DNA of 64,000 bases. Origin: Acidobacteriota bacterium (GTDB lineage: Bacteria; Acidobacteriota; Terriglobia; Terriglobales; Acidobacteriaceae). The stretch lies in NCBI GenBank assembly GCA_003224905.1, contig QIAA01000054.1:1-64000 (forward strand), written 5' to 3'. The position numbers and the translations under genes are program-made. The notes beneath the pieces are model-generated. The model saw only the letters and a program-made list of their open reading frames with translations, did no database searches and was not told the DNA's origin. Numbering within the stretch: the stretch's first letter is position 1; each line of letters starts with the position of its first letter. Below, one piece after another: positions 15,935 to 23,538 of this stretch.

Positions 15935-17014
15935 ATGCGAATTTGTGCGCATGTGGGTCTTGCGATGTGCATGGCGATCCTGAGGGCATGCAGTTTCGCG
16001 TCGGTGATAGCAACCACCGCGATTGCCCAGTCACCCAAAGATGTCCCGACGATAGCGAGAGAAACGAGTTCTTCGGTCGTCAGAGTCGTCACTCGCGATC
16101 AGAACGGGGCAGAGTTGGGAAGTGGTAGCGGGTTCGTGGTCAGCAGCGATGGGAAGGTTGTCACGAATTATCATGTGGTCCATGTGTCGGGTGCGGTTCA
16201 AGCAGAGGCCCGGCTCACAGACGGCGCTTCCTATCAAGTTCAAGGCGTCCTTGCAACCGACGCTGACAAAGACCTCGCTGTCTTGAAACTTCAGGCCGTG
16301 GGCAAAGAGTTCCGGCCATTACATCTTGCTTTTACGCAGCAAGTGCAAATAGGCGAGCACGTGATCGCGATTGGAAGCCCGCTCGCCGGACTAGCCCCCG
16401 TGAGCACCGAAGCCACAGTCTCGGACGGTATCGTTAGCGGAATACGAGACTGGCCGGAACATCAAATGCAGGTCTTGCAGATCACGGCTCCAATTTCGCC
16501 TGGTAGCAGTGGCGGTGCACTTGTGAACTCAAATAGTGATGTGATAGGCGTAACTTTCGCGCAGATGGTTGGCGGGCAGAACCTCAATTTTGCGATTCCA
16601 ATCGCCTATGTGCGTTCTCTGCTCACCGAAGGCGAGCTGAAATCGCTGGTTTCGGTCAACATTCCGATTCGCGATGACCACCTCAAGATCGAGGAAATCG
16701 CTCCTACGGGTTCCTACACGGGCGTGTGGCAAAGCAGCCAATACGGAGTATCTGGCGCGGCACAGATGACGATCAACATTCAGGAGGGCATTGCCCGTGC
16801 CGACATTTTCTTAACCGGAGGCGAGGTCACTTCAGCAACCCTCAGCGGAACAGCCCACCGAAATGGCGAAAACATTTGGACGATGGACCTAGCTTCCAAG
16901 AAGCCGAAGTTGCGCGTGCGGGGAATCTTCCGTGGGAATTCATTCGTCGGTGACTATACCTACGCTCGCTTCCTGATGTTCGATCAAGGGCAATGGGTTC
17001 TCAAGAAGGAATAG
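15935..17014 (+). CDS. secreted trypsin-like (HtrA/S1C) serine protease
   Basis: A 359-residue protein with an N-terminal signal or anchor segment and a chymotrypsin-fold protease domain. The triad is visible: His in VVTNYHVVH (about residue 79), Asp in DADKDLAVLKL (about residue 111), Ser in ISPGSSGGALV (about residue 190). No PDZ domain follows; the C-terminal 110 residues form an unrecognised beta-rich domain (YTGVWQSSQYGVSGAAQMTI). ATG 15935 is chosen for its AGGAGG Shine-Dalgarno (15923-15928), although the frame is open from 15839. A quality-control role is inferred. Confidence 0.88.
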   Translation: MRICAHVGLAMCMAILRACSFASVIATTAIAQSPKDVPTIARETSSSVVRVVTRDQNGAELGSGSGFVVSSDGKVVTNYHVVHVSGAVQAEARLTDGASYQVQGVLATDADKDLAVLKLQAVGKEFRPLHLAFTQQVQIGEHVIAIGSPLAGLAPVSTEATVSDGIVSGIRDWPEHQMQVLQITAPISPGSSGGALVNSNSDVIGVTFAQMVGGQNLNFAIPIAYVRSLLTEGELKSLVSVNIPIRDDHLKIEEIAPTGSYTGVWQSSQYGVSGAAQMTINIQEGIARADIFLTGGEVTSATLSGTAHRNGENIWTMDLASKKPKLRVRGIFRGNSFVGDYTYARFLMFDQGQWVLKKE

Positions 17015-17230
17015 CTCCGGTACATGAAATTGAGATTCTGCCACGCTGAGCGCCCACAGTCGATCAAAACGTGAAAGGTCAATGAGTGTAATCGCGATAT
17101 TTCAACAACAAATCAGCTCCGAACGCTAAGAGTCACTCAATTGCCTTATTTCCGACTGAACCCCATGCCAGAGAAACAGCCGGCGCTCCGAATTGGATAT
17201 GACGCGTGTTGAGATATTTTCTGTCTGGAC

Positions 17231-18118
17231 TCATTTCACTTTAGTTTGTGAGGAATGCGGGCAATCTACGCGCTTTTCCCGGTCGAGCACTGCGTGTTGG
17301 GGGTCGGTCGTCACGTGGAAATGCACAGAAACCTTCGCATGGGGACAATCCTCAAACAAATCCACGCCATTCGATTGGGAGAAATCACCGGGAAGAATGG
17401 AGTGGTTCTTCTCCAAGAACGTCCCCAAATAGGCGCGATCGAACACAGCACCAGATTCCAGGTCCCATCGGCTTTGGAGCTTCTCAGACAGTTCCGACGG
17501 ACCGACGACTTCGAACTGGTCCATCCGGTACTGTGGACCCTCTTCTACCTCAATCTTCAGTTTCACTGTGGAACTGGAGTCGAAGGTCACTTTCGGGATA
17601 AAAACAGAATCCAGATACCCCAACGAACCATACACGCTTCGCATCTCGTCCAAGCCCCCAGCGATCTTTGATCTTTTGAATTCGCCGCCGACCTTAATCG
17701 GAAACTTTCCTCGCAGAGCTTCCGAGCTGAGTGCATGATTGCCGCCGAACTCAATACTCGACAGTTGACACCGCAGTCCCTCGGTAACCTCAGCTTCGAG
17801 TCGGACTGGCTTTGGGGAACCCAACGGATCGATGACCTTCATGTCCAGTTTCTCTATCTTTACGTTGAAATACCCGTGATCTTGGAACTGTGCTCGTATA
17901 CGCTCCTGCAGCTCATCGGGATCATCGTTAAATGTGGACCCAGCGAAGACACCGGTAATCTCTGCCAGTTCCACGGAATCGATAGATTGTGTGCCGGAGA
18001 TGCTGACGCTCTCAATCACAATCTTCCGACTGCCCGAAGATTGAGCTTGAATCTGAGCGATGGAAACGTGGCAGCAAACGAGCAGGAGAGGAGAAACGAT
18101 GAGCACCCTTTGCTTCAT
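17231..18118 (-). CDS. secreted POTRA-domain protein lacking a beta-barrel
   Basis: A 295-residue protein with a signal peptide (VLIVSPLLLVCCHVSIAQ). It has two or three BamA-like POTRA repeats, for example KIVIESVSISGTQSIDSVEL with the helix DELQERIRAQFQDHGYFNVK, then LSSIEFGGNHALSSEALRGK and VEEGPQYRMDQFEVVG. In BamA and other Omp85 proteins these domains precede a 16-stranded barrel, which is absent here. It may act as a periplasmic scaffold, or be what remains of a larger gene. The start at 18118 is set by the signal peptide. Confidence 0.8.
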   Translation of the reverse strand: MKQRVLIVSPLLLVCCHVSIAQIQAQSSGSRKIVIESVSISGTQSIDSVELAEITGVFAGSTFNDDPDELQERIRAQFQDHGYFNVKIEKLDMKVIDPLGSPKPVRLEAEVTEGLRCQLSSIEFGGNHALSSEALRGKFPIKVGGEFKRSKIAGGLDEMRSVYGSLGYLDSVFIPKVTFDSSSTVKLKIEVEEGPQYRMDQFEVVGPSELSEKLQSRWDLESGAVFDRAYLGTFLEKNHSILPGDFSQSNGVDLFEDCPHAKVSVHFHVTTDPQHAVLDREKRVDCPHSSQTKVK

Positions 18119-18327
18119 AAGCCCGCCCCACGGCAAGAAGGTACGGTCGCAAAAACAAAATTGTACAACTTCGCTTTGACTCGCGGATCGCTGCTGAAAT
18201 CGCTGCTGAAATCAGGCCGGATTCTCCATATCACTCAGTGCCACTCAGTATCAGCCCTCGCTCTTGACCAGCAGAAATAGGGTGCAGGGGGGTTGATACA
18301 CGCTTCCACCTGAGCTATGTTCCTGCT

Positions 18328-18726
18328 GTGAAGCAATCACTGTACGATCAAGGTGACGAGTTGCCCGATGCGTCCTCCCTCTCCCGAATCAACTCAATGG
18401 GGAATTCACGTGTGGAACTGGCAGCACCTAAGTTCACGCTTCGCGCTCGTTTCACCGGCGTGGTGGATTGGACTTGCCCGTGGTGTGGTCACCTAAACCG
18501 CTACCGTGTCGATAGAACCGGCTGGCGCATCCGCTGCAAGGCGAAACCCTGCCGACGTTGGTTCGGCTATGGCCTCGTCCTTCACAGCCTCAGCCCCTTG
18601 CAACATTCCGGTCGGGGGAGCATGCCCCCGCCCGATATCACTTTTCCGCTGGCAGAGCTAAATCTGGACTATCAGCGCGGTGCGCCGGTACATCGCTTGA
18701 TGCTGGAGGAGGAGCAACCCGCGTGA
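18328..18726 (+). CDS. zinc-ribbon protein of the island
   Basis: A 132-residue protein with a zinc ribbon in the middle: WTCPWCGHLNRYRV and, 18 residues on, CKAKPCRRWFGYG. The rest is unrecognised. The GTG start at 18328 is uncertain, and ATG 18397 would also preserve the ribbon. Its stop overlaps the GTG of the next gene (GTGA), giving a tightly coupled pair. Confidence 0.65.
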   Translation: MKQSLYDQGDELPDASSLSRINSMGNSRVELAAPKFTLRARFTGVVDWTCPWCGHLNRYRVDRTGWRIRCKAKPCRRWFGYGLVLHSLSPLQHSGRGSMPPPDITFPLAELNLDYQRGAPVHRLMLEEEQPA

Positions 18727-19193
18727 AGATGAAGCGTCTTTCTCCGCCCCACAAGCAAAGCCTGTTTCGGCAGATTGAGGCCACCACAGCCACCGAAGAG
18801 ATTGCCAATTCGCTCATCGCTACCGGCGACGCACGTGCCTCGCGCTTGTCCGAAATGATGCTTGACCCTGCTTATGCCCGGATGAGTTTCGCTCAACTGT
18901 GCTCGCGGGTTGGGCTTTCGGCGGGGGACGTGATGCGCCTGTACTGTCAGAAACAGGCGTCCATTGCAATGATGAGAATGGCTCAACAACTGCCCGACAT
19001 CATGGAGAATCTCGCTTTGCCTGCTCTCGGCCAGAGGGGTCTCTGTGTGAAGTGCGCAGGCAAAGGAACCATTTCTGGCTCAACCTGCACAGACTGTTGC
19101 GGGTCGGGAGAGTTCCGCACCATGGGGGACATTCGCGCCCTGCGGCTCGTATTCGAGATTACCGGGGTCACTCACAGGTCCGGACGCAACTGA
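18723..19193 (+). CDS. protein with a DnaJ-type CxxCxGxG zinc finger
   Basis: A 156-residue protein. The N-terminal 100 residues are helical (KQSLFRQIEATTATEEIANS; MSFAQLCSRVGLSAGDVMRL), resembling a terminase-small-subunit or HTH-like module. Near the C-terminus are two CxxCxGxG-type repeats, CVKCAGKGTI and CTDCCGSGEF, like the DnaJ zinc finger. The GTG start is chosen because GGAGGAGGAG lies about nine bases upstream. It may work with the zinc-ribbon protein encoded just before it. The role is unknown. Confidence 0.65.
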   Translation: MKMKRLSPPHKQSLFRQIEATTATEEIANSLIATGDARASRLSEMMLDPAYARMSFAQLCSRVGLSAGDVMRLYCQKQASIAMMRMAQQLPDIMENLALPALGQRGLCVKCAGKGTISGSTCTDCCGSGEFRTMGDIRALRLVFEITGVTHRSGRN

Positions 19194-19315
19194 AGATAGA
19201 ATCTGTCTCGACCCGGCACTTTGGTCCGCATAATTTTTCCATTTTTCCATCCAGAGAGGGGCATCCCCCTCCTCTGATAGGGCTGTCTCCGTGGAACAAT
19301 GGAAAATTCCACGGG

Positions 19316-20404
19316 TTAGTCGATTGCCGATGGAAGTTCGATCGCGTCGTCTGAGTTCCTCCGCAAAAACGCGTAGCGACCCCAACCCTCGGTCTTGCCC
19401 ACACAGCCAAGGTCCTCCGCCCGCGCCAGCACTTCATAGACCTTGCTCTTGCCCCAACGAAGCTCCCGCATCAAATCGGCCACATTGAAATTCTCACCAG
19501 TCCCGTGTAGTGCCTCGGATACGTGCAACAGTTCGCCTATCGCCTTATCTGGGGTCGAGGAAAGACAGTGCTCAAAAAGCTCCTTCGCCACAGCGTAGTC
19601 ACTAGCGTGAGCGATGATGCATGTGTCTTGTGTCTCGCGCTGGTGCTGATTCAATAGGGCGGATGCTTCGATTAGACCTAATAGCTTGGGGAAGTCTCGG
19701 CGGGAGCGAACCGTCTTTGCCGGAAAATTTGGGACCAGCTTGGGTGCAAATGGAATCACTACCGAATTGAGTTTTAGACCGGCTATGAGTTCGCGCCAGG
19801 GCGCAAACAAGGACACTGGAGGTGTCAGAGATCCCATCGCCGCCTCTATTGCCTGTTGGCGCAGGATAGCCTGGGTCTGCTCTGCGCTCTCGTCCATCCG
19901 CGTGAAGAGCAGCCTTGTTTCGTTCTCAGCATGCAGCGATGGACGAGTAGTGGCTTGGATGAAGGCGGCGGGGCCACGCACCCGGCGTGTCTTTTTGCTG
20001 ATACCCCTCTTCGAAGACTCGACAAACTCCCATTCGATCATCTGCTCCGACTGAAAAGTGCGGATTGCATAGTCTGCACCGGAGACTCCCTCATATTCGG
20101 CTATGAACACTGGCCGATGCCGGTATTCTTCTTCACCTGAGTGCATCAATGCCTTTGGGCTCATTCCAGTGAGTGATCTCGCCCAATCAACAGGAAGAAA
20201 CGAACCCACGCGGGCCATCAAGTAATTTTTTCCGGCGGCGCTTGTGCCCTGAAGTGTGACGTGCAATGGCTTAGCAAGCTTGGCGCTAACGGCACTCAAC
20301 AAAACAAGTACCGCGTTTCTTTTCTCGCCGACGAGTCCCGCCCGCCCAACGTCATCTCGGAACCGGACCATCAAGTCGGACTCGGAGCTGAGGGTCGTAG
20401 TCAA
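19316..20404 (-). CDS. P-loop ATPase with winged-helix end, probable replication/primase-associated protein
   Basis: A 362-residue protein. A Walker A motif GTSAAGKNYL (residues 53-62) is followed by a Walker-B-like segment RPVFIAEYEG, so an NTPase is likely. The C-terminus has a winged-helix-like region (NFNVADLMRELRWGKSKVYE). Comparable proteins accompany mobile-element primases or helicases, which is inferred from general resemblance. The TTG start overlaps the stop of the upstream HTH gene (TTGA), so translation is probably coupled. ATG 20371 is an alternative start. Confidence 0.65.
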   Translation of the reverse strand: MTTTLSSESDLMVRFRDDVGRAGLVGEKRNAVLVLLSAVSAKLAKPLHVTLQGTSAAGKNYLMARVGSFLPVDWARSLTGMSPKALMHSGEEEYRHRPVFIAEYEGVSGADYAIRTFQSEQMIEWEFVESSKRGISKKTRRVRGPAAFIQATTRPSLHAENETRLLFTRMDESAEQTQAILRQQAIEAAMGSLTPPVSLFAPWRELIAGLKLNSVVIPFAPKLVPNFPAKTVRSRRDFPKLLGLIEASALLNQHQRETQDTCIIAHASDYAVAKELFEHCLSSTPDKAIGELLHVSEALHGTGENFNVADLMRELRWGKSKVYEVLARAEDLGCVGKTEGWGRYAFLRRNSDDAIELPSAID

Positions 20405-20592
20405 ACCTTTGTCCTGCCGTGATTTACCACGCCAACAGCGATCAGCCGCTCAATTTCCTCTTGTGGCACCCGCACGCATCGGCCTAGTTTTGTTACTCTT
20501 AGCTTCCCATTCCGTTGCCATTTCCTCGCGAGTGCTTCTGAAATCGAAAGCTCACTCGCAAATTCTTTCAAGGTCAAGAGTCGCTTCGTCAT
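20401..20592 (-). CDS. excisionase-like helix-turn-helix protein
   Basis: A 63-residue MerR/excisionase-type domain: LLTLKEFASELSISEALARK, then WQRNGKLRVTKLGRCVRVPQ and EEIERLI, the usual HTH plus wing. In integrative elements such proteins act as recombination directionality factors or as regulators of the neighbouring operon. The ATG at 20592 is used; a TTG one codon earlier is possible. It overlaps the P-loop gene by four bases. Confidence 0.82.
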   Translation of the reverse strand: MTKRLLTLKEFASELSISEALARKWQRNGKLRVTKLGRCVRVPQEEIERLIAVGVVNHGRTKV

Positions 20593-20767
20593 CAACAGTA
20601 CCTCGACGTAATTGTTTTGCGGCCCACCTGTAGCAACGGGCCGTTACCTATGTTATGAGTGGACTAATGGGACAAACCCTTTATCCCACTGACCAACAAG
20701 GAATAAAGCAGCTTTGCGCTGAGGTCCTGTCGCTAGCCGAAATGTACCTCTTTCGGGCTTCGCGGGG

Positions 20768-21094
20768 ATGGAACCTAAACTATTCTCATTGCCGGATGAC
20801 GACTCCCAACTTCCAAGTGTCTGGATCGATTCGCGTAGACCCACTGGGCGAACCGCTTCCTCCAACGCGATCAAAGCTGATAGTCCTTCGCTTTCTCTTG
20901 CGTCGCGGCCGGTTCAAGCCATGGTTCCTGAACATCTGCCACCGAACAGCAACGGAGCGTATGGATGGGACAGGAAAGCTAAGTGCCAAGAAGTGGCGTC
21001 GCAGCTTCGCTCCGTCCCTAGCCCACCCAAAAGATCACAAACCCAGCCTCATGCGTACTCAGGTTATTTACGTAGCGCGCGAAATGCCCCATGA
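20768..21094 (+). CDS. possible Pro/Ser-rich small protein
   Basis: A 108-codon frame starting MEPKLFSLPDDDSQLPSVW, rich in Pro and Ser, ending with a stop that overlaps the next gene's ATG (21084) by 11 bases. It overlaps a long competing frame (20655-21677), but its residue composition looks more protein-like than that frame's Arg/Trp/His-rich first half. Function unknown and existence uncertain. Confidence 0.4.
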   Translation: MEPKLFSLPDDDSQLPSVWIDSRRPTGRTASSNAIKADSPSLSLASRPVQAMVPEHLPPNSNGAYGWDRKAKCQEVASQLRSVPSPPKRSQTQPHAYSGYLRSARNAP

Positions 21095-21677
21095 AGATTT
21101 GTGGGCACAGCTTTGTCTCTACCTGCTGCAAATCCGAGTATTGAAGGAACCAAGCAAAAGTGATCTCACGGTGCAACTGCTTTCATATTTGAAGGCATTT
21201 CGAGCACCGCCCGGAGTGGATAAAGAAGACCTGTCGCAGCAGGTGTTCCAGGATCTTTGGAAGAACTGGCGTTGGCCTGAGGACTGGCGCGCATGGCGAT
21301 TCTACATCAGCAAATTGATTAAGAACGCTGCAAGATCATCTCGACCGATTCAAGCAGGGATTGCGCTCGCCGATGTCGCCGGGGCAGCTGCACGATCTCC
21401 AGGGTCGCCCTCCTTGACCGTAGAAAACTTAGCGGACCGGTTGCACGTGGACCGGAGCTACATTTATCGCCAAATCCGATTAGGGCGAGTACGAACGGCG
21501 ACAAACAACGAAGACCGCATTTTGATTCAGCCTGAAGAAGCAGACCGCCTGCAGAGGGAATCCGACCGGAGAAATGAACTAAGAAACGAAAAGAGGGCTC
21601 AGATCACCGGTCTGGTTGGGGAAGGTATGACATACGCTGCGGCTCGGAAGCGCGTCTATCGATCACGAGAGCACTGA
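21084..21677 (+). CDS. sigma-region-2-like protein with a C-terminal HTH
   Basis: A 197-residue protein. The first half (VDKEDLSQQVFQDLWKNWRW then PEDWRAWRFYISKLIKNAAR) resembles sigma-70 region 2 helices. The second half is a MerR/excisionase-like HTH (SLTVENLADRLHVDRSYIYR, QIRLGRVRT), followed by a basic helix. It may be an element-encoded transcription factor. The frame continues upstream to 20655, but that part looks like a shadow. ATG 21051 is an alternative start. Confidence 0.55.
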   Translation: MPHEDLWAQLCLYLLQIRVLKEPSKSDLTVQLLSYLKAFRAPPGVDKEDLSQQVFQDLWKNWRWPEDWRAWRFYISKLIKNAARSSRPIQAGIALADVAGAAARSPGSPSLTVENLADRLHVDRSYIYRQIRLGRVRTATNNEDRILIQPEEADRLQRESDRRNELRNEKRAQITGLVGEGMTYAAARKRVYRSREH

Positions 21678-21756
21678 TCTCGAAACTACTTATACCTTAT
21701 ATCTCTTACTGGCTCCTAGTTTGCTTCTCAAATCGCAGGATAGATTCTTGACCTTA

Positions 21757-21785
21757 TTGCAAATAACCTAACGTTAGGTTATAAT
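21757..21785 (+). promoter_or_regulatory. promoter with palindromic operator ahead of the small gene and integrase
   Basis: TTGCAA (21757-21762), a 17-base spacer and a perfect TATAAT (21780-21785). The spacer holds the perfect 16-bp palindrome AACCTAACGTTAGGTT (21765-21780), ideally placed for a dimeric repressor to block RNA polymerase. The -10 box ends seven bases before ATG 21793, so the transcript should begin at or next to the start codon. Confidence 0.75.
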
Positions 21786-21792
21786 GAGAACC

Positions 21793-21963
21793 ATGACGGA
21801 CGTGAGCAAAGCAGCAAGTCTCATGGGACGCAAGAGCGCCGAGGCCCGTAAGAAGAAGTGGGGAGAGAAAGAATTCGTCCGCCGGATGCGGGAGTGGGGA
21901 AACCTCGGAGGGCGTCCGCGTGAGGATCGAAAACGCAAAAATGAGGGTAGACGAAATGACTGA
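21793..21963 (+). CDS. tiny basic protein with GGRP end, coupled to the integrase
   Basis: A 56-residue, highly basic protein: MTDVSKAASLMGRKSAEARK, then KKWGEKEFVRRMREWGNLGG and RPREDRKRKNEGRRND. It probably binds nucleic acid. There is no Shine-Dalgarno, and the promoter predicts a leaderless mRNA. Its stop lies eight bases past the integrase ATG (ATGACTGA), so the two are coupled. A role as regulator or accessory DNA-bending protein for integration is inferred from position only. Confidence 0.7.
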   Translation: MTDVSKAASLMGRKSAEARKKKWGEKEFVRRMREWGNLGGRPREDRKRKNEGRRND

Positions 21964-23116
21964 GACCGAATCCAATCCGAAGAAGCCTAAACGGAAGGAC
22001 AATGACGGCCTGCATAAACGTCGTGGAATCTGGCATTACAAGTTGAAAGTTGCAGGACGGTGGAAGGAGTGTTCGGCTCACACTACGTCCTACCAGGAAG
22101 CTCGAAACGAGCGCCAGAGGGTCATTCAGGCTCAGCGTGAGGGACGCCTTCCGACCGATATGAGCAACTGGCCGCTCGAGAAAGCAGCGAAAGAGTGGCT
22201 GGCAGGTCGCGCCAGACTGGTCGCAGCCCAGACCGCTCGTATTGACCGAGAGCGGCTTGTGCCGCTACTACAGGCTCTAGGAAGTCACCGCCTCTCCCAG
22301 ATTACTGCATGTGATATTAGCGGCTACCAGCTAGGGCGGGTGGCGAAGGTCAGCCCCCGGACAGTGAACCTGGAGACCAAAGTTCTAAGGATGATCCTGC
22401 GCTCGGCAAAGTGGTGGTCCCATCTGGCTGACGACTACAAACCCCTGCGAGAAGATAAGCGCGGGCCTGGGCGTGCTCTGTCTCCCGAAGAAGAACGCCG
22501 CCTCTTTGAGGTAGCCAGCAGCAATCCAAATTGGAGCGTTGCGTACTACGCCGCTCTACTGGCCGCGAATACGACCGCACGTAGCTGTGAGATCAAGGGA
22601 CTTCGCGTGGCGGACGTTGATCTGGAAGCACGCATCATGACAGTTCGACGTTCCAGTACAAAAACTGATGCCGGGTGCCGAGTTATGCCATTAAATACGG
22701 CGGCAACGTGGGCGGTGGCGCGCTTACTGGAGCGAGCGGCCCTACTGGGGGCTATCGATCCTAATCACTACGTCTTTCCAGGATTCAGCTTCCGTCGCAC
22801 GAAGGAGGGCGCAAACGCAGGAGCCGGTTTCAACCCTACTAGGCCAATGAAGTCATGGCGTTCTGCTTGGCGGAAGCTGACCCGCAAGGCGGCGTTGGGA
22901 GGACTGAGATTCCACGATCTCCGCCACCATTGCATTACGCGACTGGCTGAAGCTGGAGTGCCGGAGCAGACTCTTATGGCCATTGCGGGACACGTTAGTC
23001 GCGAAATTCTGGAACACTATTCCCATATCCGGATGCAGGCCAAACGGGACGCTGTTTCCATGCTGGACAAGCCGACTACTGCCGCCGAGACCAGCCGCGT
23101 GGCTGCCATTAATTGA
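21956..23116 (+). CDS. tyrosine-type site-specific integrase
   Basis: A 386-residue phage-type integrase. It has an N-terminal arm-binding/AP2-like part, a SAM-like core-binding helix domain (about residues 60-150) and a catalytic domain. The catalytic residues are visible: Arg in TTARSCEIKGLR, HDLRHHCITRL (His-x-x-Arg), the second His in IAGHVSREI, and the nucleophile Tyr in LEHYSHIRM. ATG 21956 is chosen for the GAGGG Shine-Dalgarno at 21943; the frame opens at 21920. It should recombine the tRNA-Pro 3' end repeats flanking the island. Confidence 0.95.
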   Translation: MTETESNPKKPKRKDNDGLHKRRGIWHYKLKVAGRWKECSAHTTSYQEARNERQRVIQAQREGRLPTDMSNWPLEKAAKEWLAGRARLVAAQTARIDRERLVPLLQALGSHRLSQITACDISGYQLGRVAKVSPRTVNLETKVLRMILRSAKWWSHLADDYKPLREDKRGPGRALSPEEERRLFEVASSNPNWSVAYYAALLAANTTARSCEIKGLRVADVDLEARIMTVRRSSTKTDAGCRVMPLNTAATWAVARLLERAALLGAIDPNHYVFPGFSFRRTKEGANAGAGFNPTRPMKSWRSAWRKLTRKAALGGLRFHDLRHHCITRLAEAGVPEQTLMAIAGHVSREILEHYSHIRMQAKRDAVSMLDKPTTAAETSRVAAIN

Positions 23117-23120
23117 GCGT

Positions 23121-23139
23121 GTCCACACGGATGTCCACA
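23121..23139 (+). promoter_or_regulatory. putative integrase arm-type sites, right end
   Basis: Direct repeats GTCCACA at 23121-23127 and 23133-23139, 12-bp pitch, starting four bases after the integrase stop. Sequence, orientation and spacing are the same as the pair at 9056-9074. Confidence 0.55.
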
Positions 23140-23281
23140 AGGCATTGCAAGGGTTATCAAAAGATCCCGAGTGTCACTGAAGAGTATCGTGGGGAACGAT
23201 TTCGCTCAAAATGCAGACGGGACAGGGGCTGCAAACCCTCGGTAACCTTTGGTAATTCCTGGAAACAGCCGCATCTGATTA

Positions 23282-23328
23282 CTTGGGCGCAGGGGGTCGT
23301 AGGTTCAAATCCTATCGCCCCGACCAAC
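23282..23328 (+). repeat. attR: displaced 3' half of tRNA-Pro
   Basis: 47-bp repeat of 8963-9009 with two differences that compensate each other in the T-stem (GTAGG...CCTAT in place of GGAGG...CCTCT). It lacks the 5' acceptor strand, D-arm and half the anticodon stem, so it is not a second tRNA gene. It probably represents the original chromosomal 3' end. Confidence 0.92.
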
Positions 23329-23470
23329 TTAAGCTTCTGATCGTGCTGCTGTTAGAAGAATCTCGCCCGCAACTGTCTTCCCGCGCCCTCTACCCAAGGT
23401 GGCAGTTTCGCGTTTGTTCGTTTGGTGGCGTGTACTTACGAAGGTTGGACAGCCACAACTTAAAAAATCC

Positions 23471-23530
23471 ATAGCTGTTTTAACTATTTTAGCTATAATA
23501 TTTATAATGGCTATAATATCTAATAGGAGG
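23471..23530 (+). promoter_or_regulatory. AT-rich promoter/operator and ribosome site of the receiver-Phd/zeta operon
   Basis: ATAGCT (23471-23476) and AGCTAT (23491-23496) form an inverted repeat with a 14-base centre. GCTATAATAT occurs twice as a direct repeat (23492-23501, 23510-23519). Three TATAAT boxes are present (23494, 23503, 23512). AGGAGG (23525-23530) is a strong Shine-Dalgarno for ATG 23539. Such repeats fit autoregulation by the Phd-type antitoxin. Confidence 0.65.
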
Positions 23531-23538
23531 AATTGAAC

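Larger units (their letters stand above)
23117..23538. other. gene-free stretch holding integrase arm sites, attR and the toxin-antitoxin promoter
   Basis: No gene is seen. It contains the GTCCACA pair (23121-23139), the attR core (23282-23328) and an AT-rich promoter region (23471-23530). The stretch 23330-23460 holds nothing I can name. Confidence 0.7.

Noticed and set aside
20655..21083. Upstream extension of the sigma-like gene to a 340-codon frame
   Set aside because: Its first 130 codons are Arg/Trp/His-rich and shadow-like, while the overlapping frame 20768-21094 looks more protein-like. The gene was started at 21084.
23282..23328. Second tRNA-Pro gene
   Set aside because: Only the 3' half is present; the 5' acceptor strand and D-arm are missing, so it is an attachment-site remnant.
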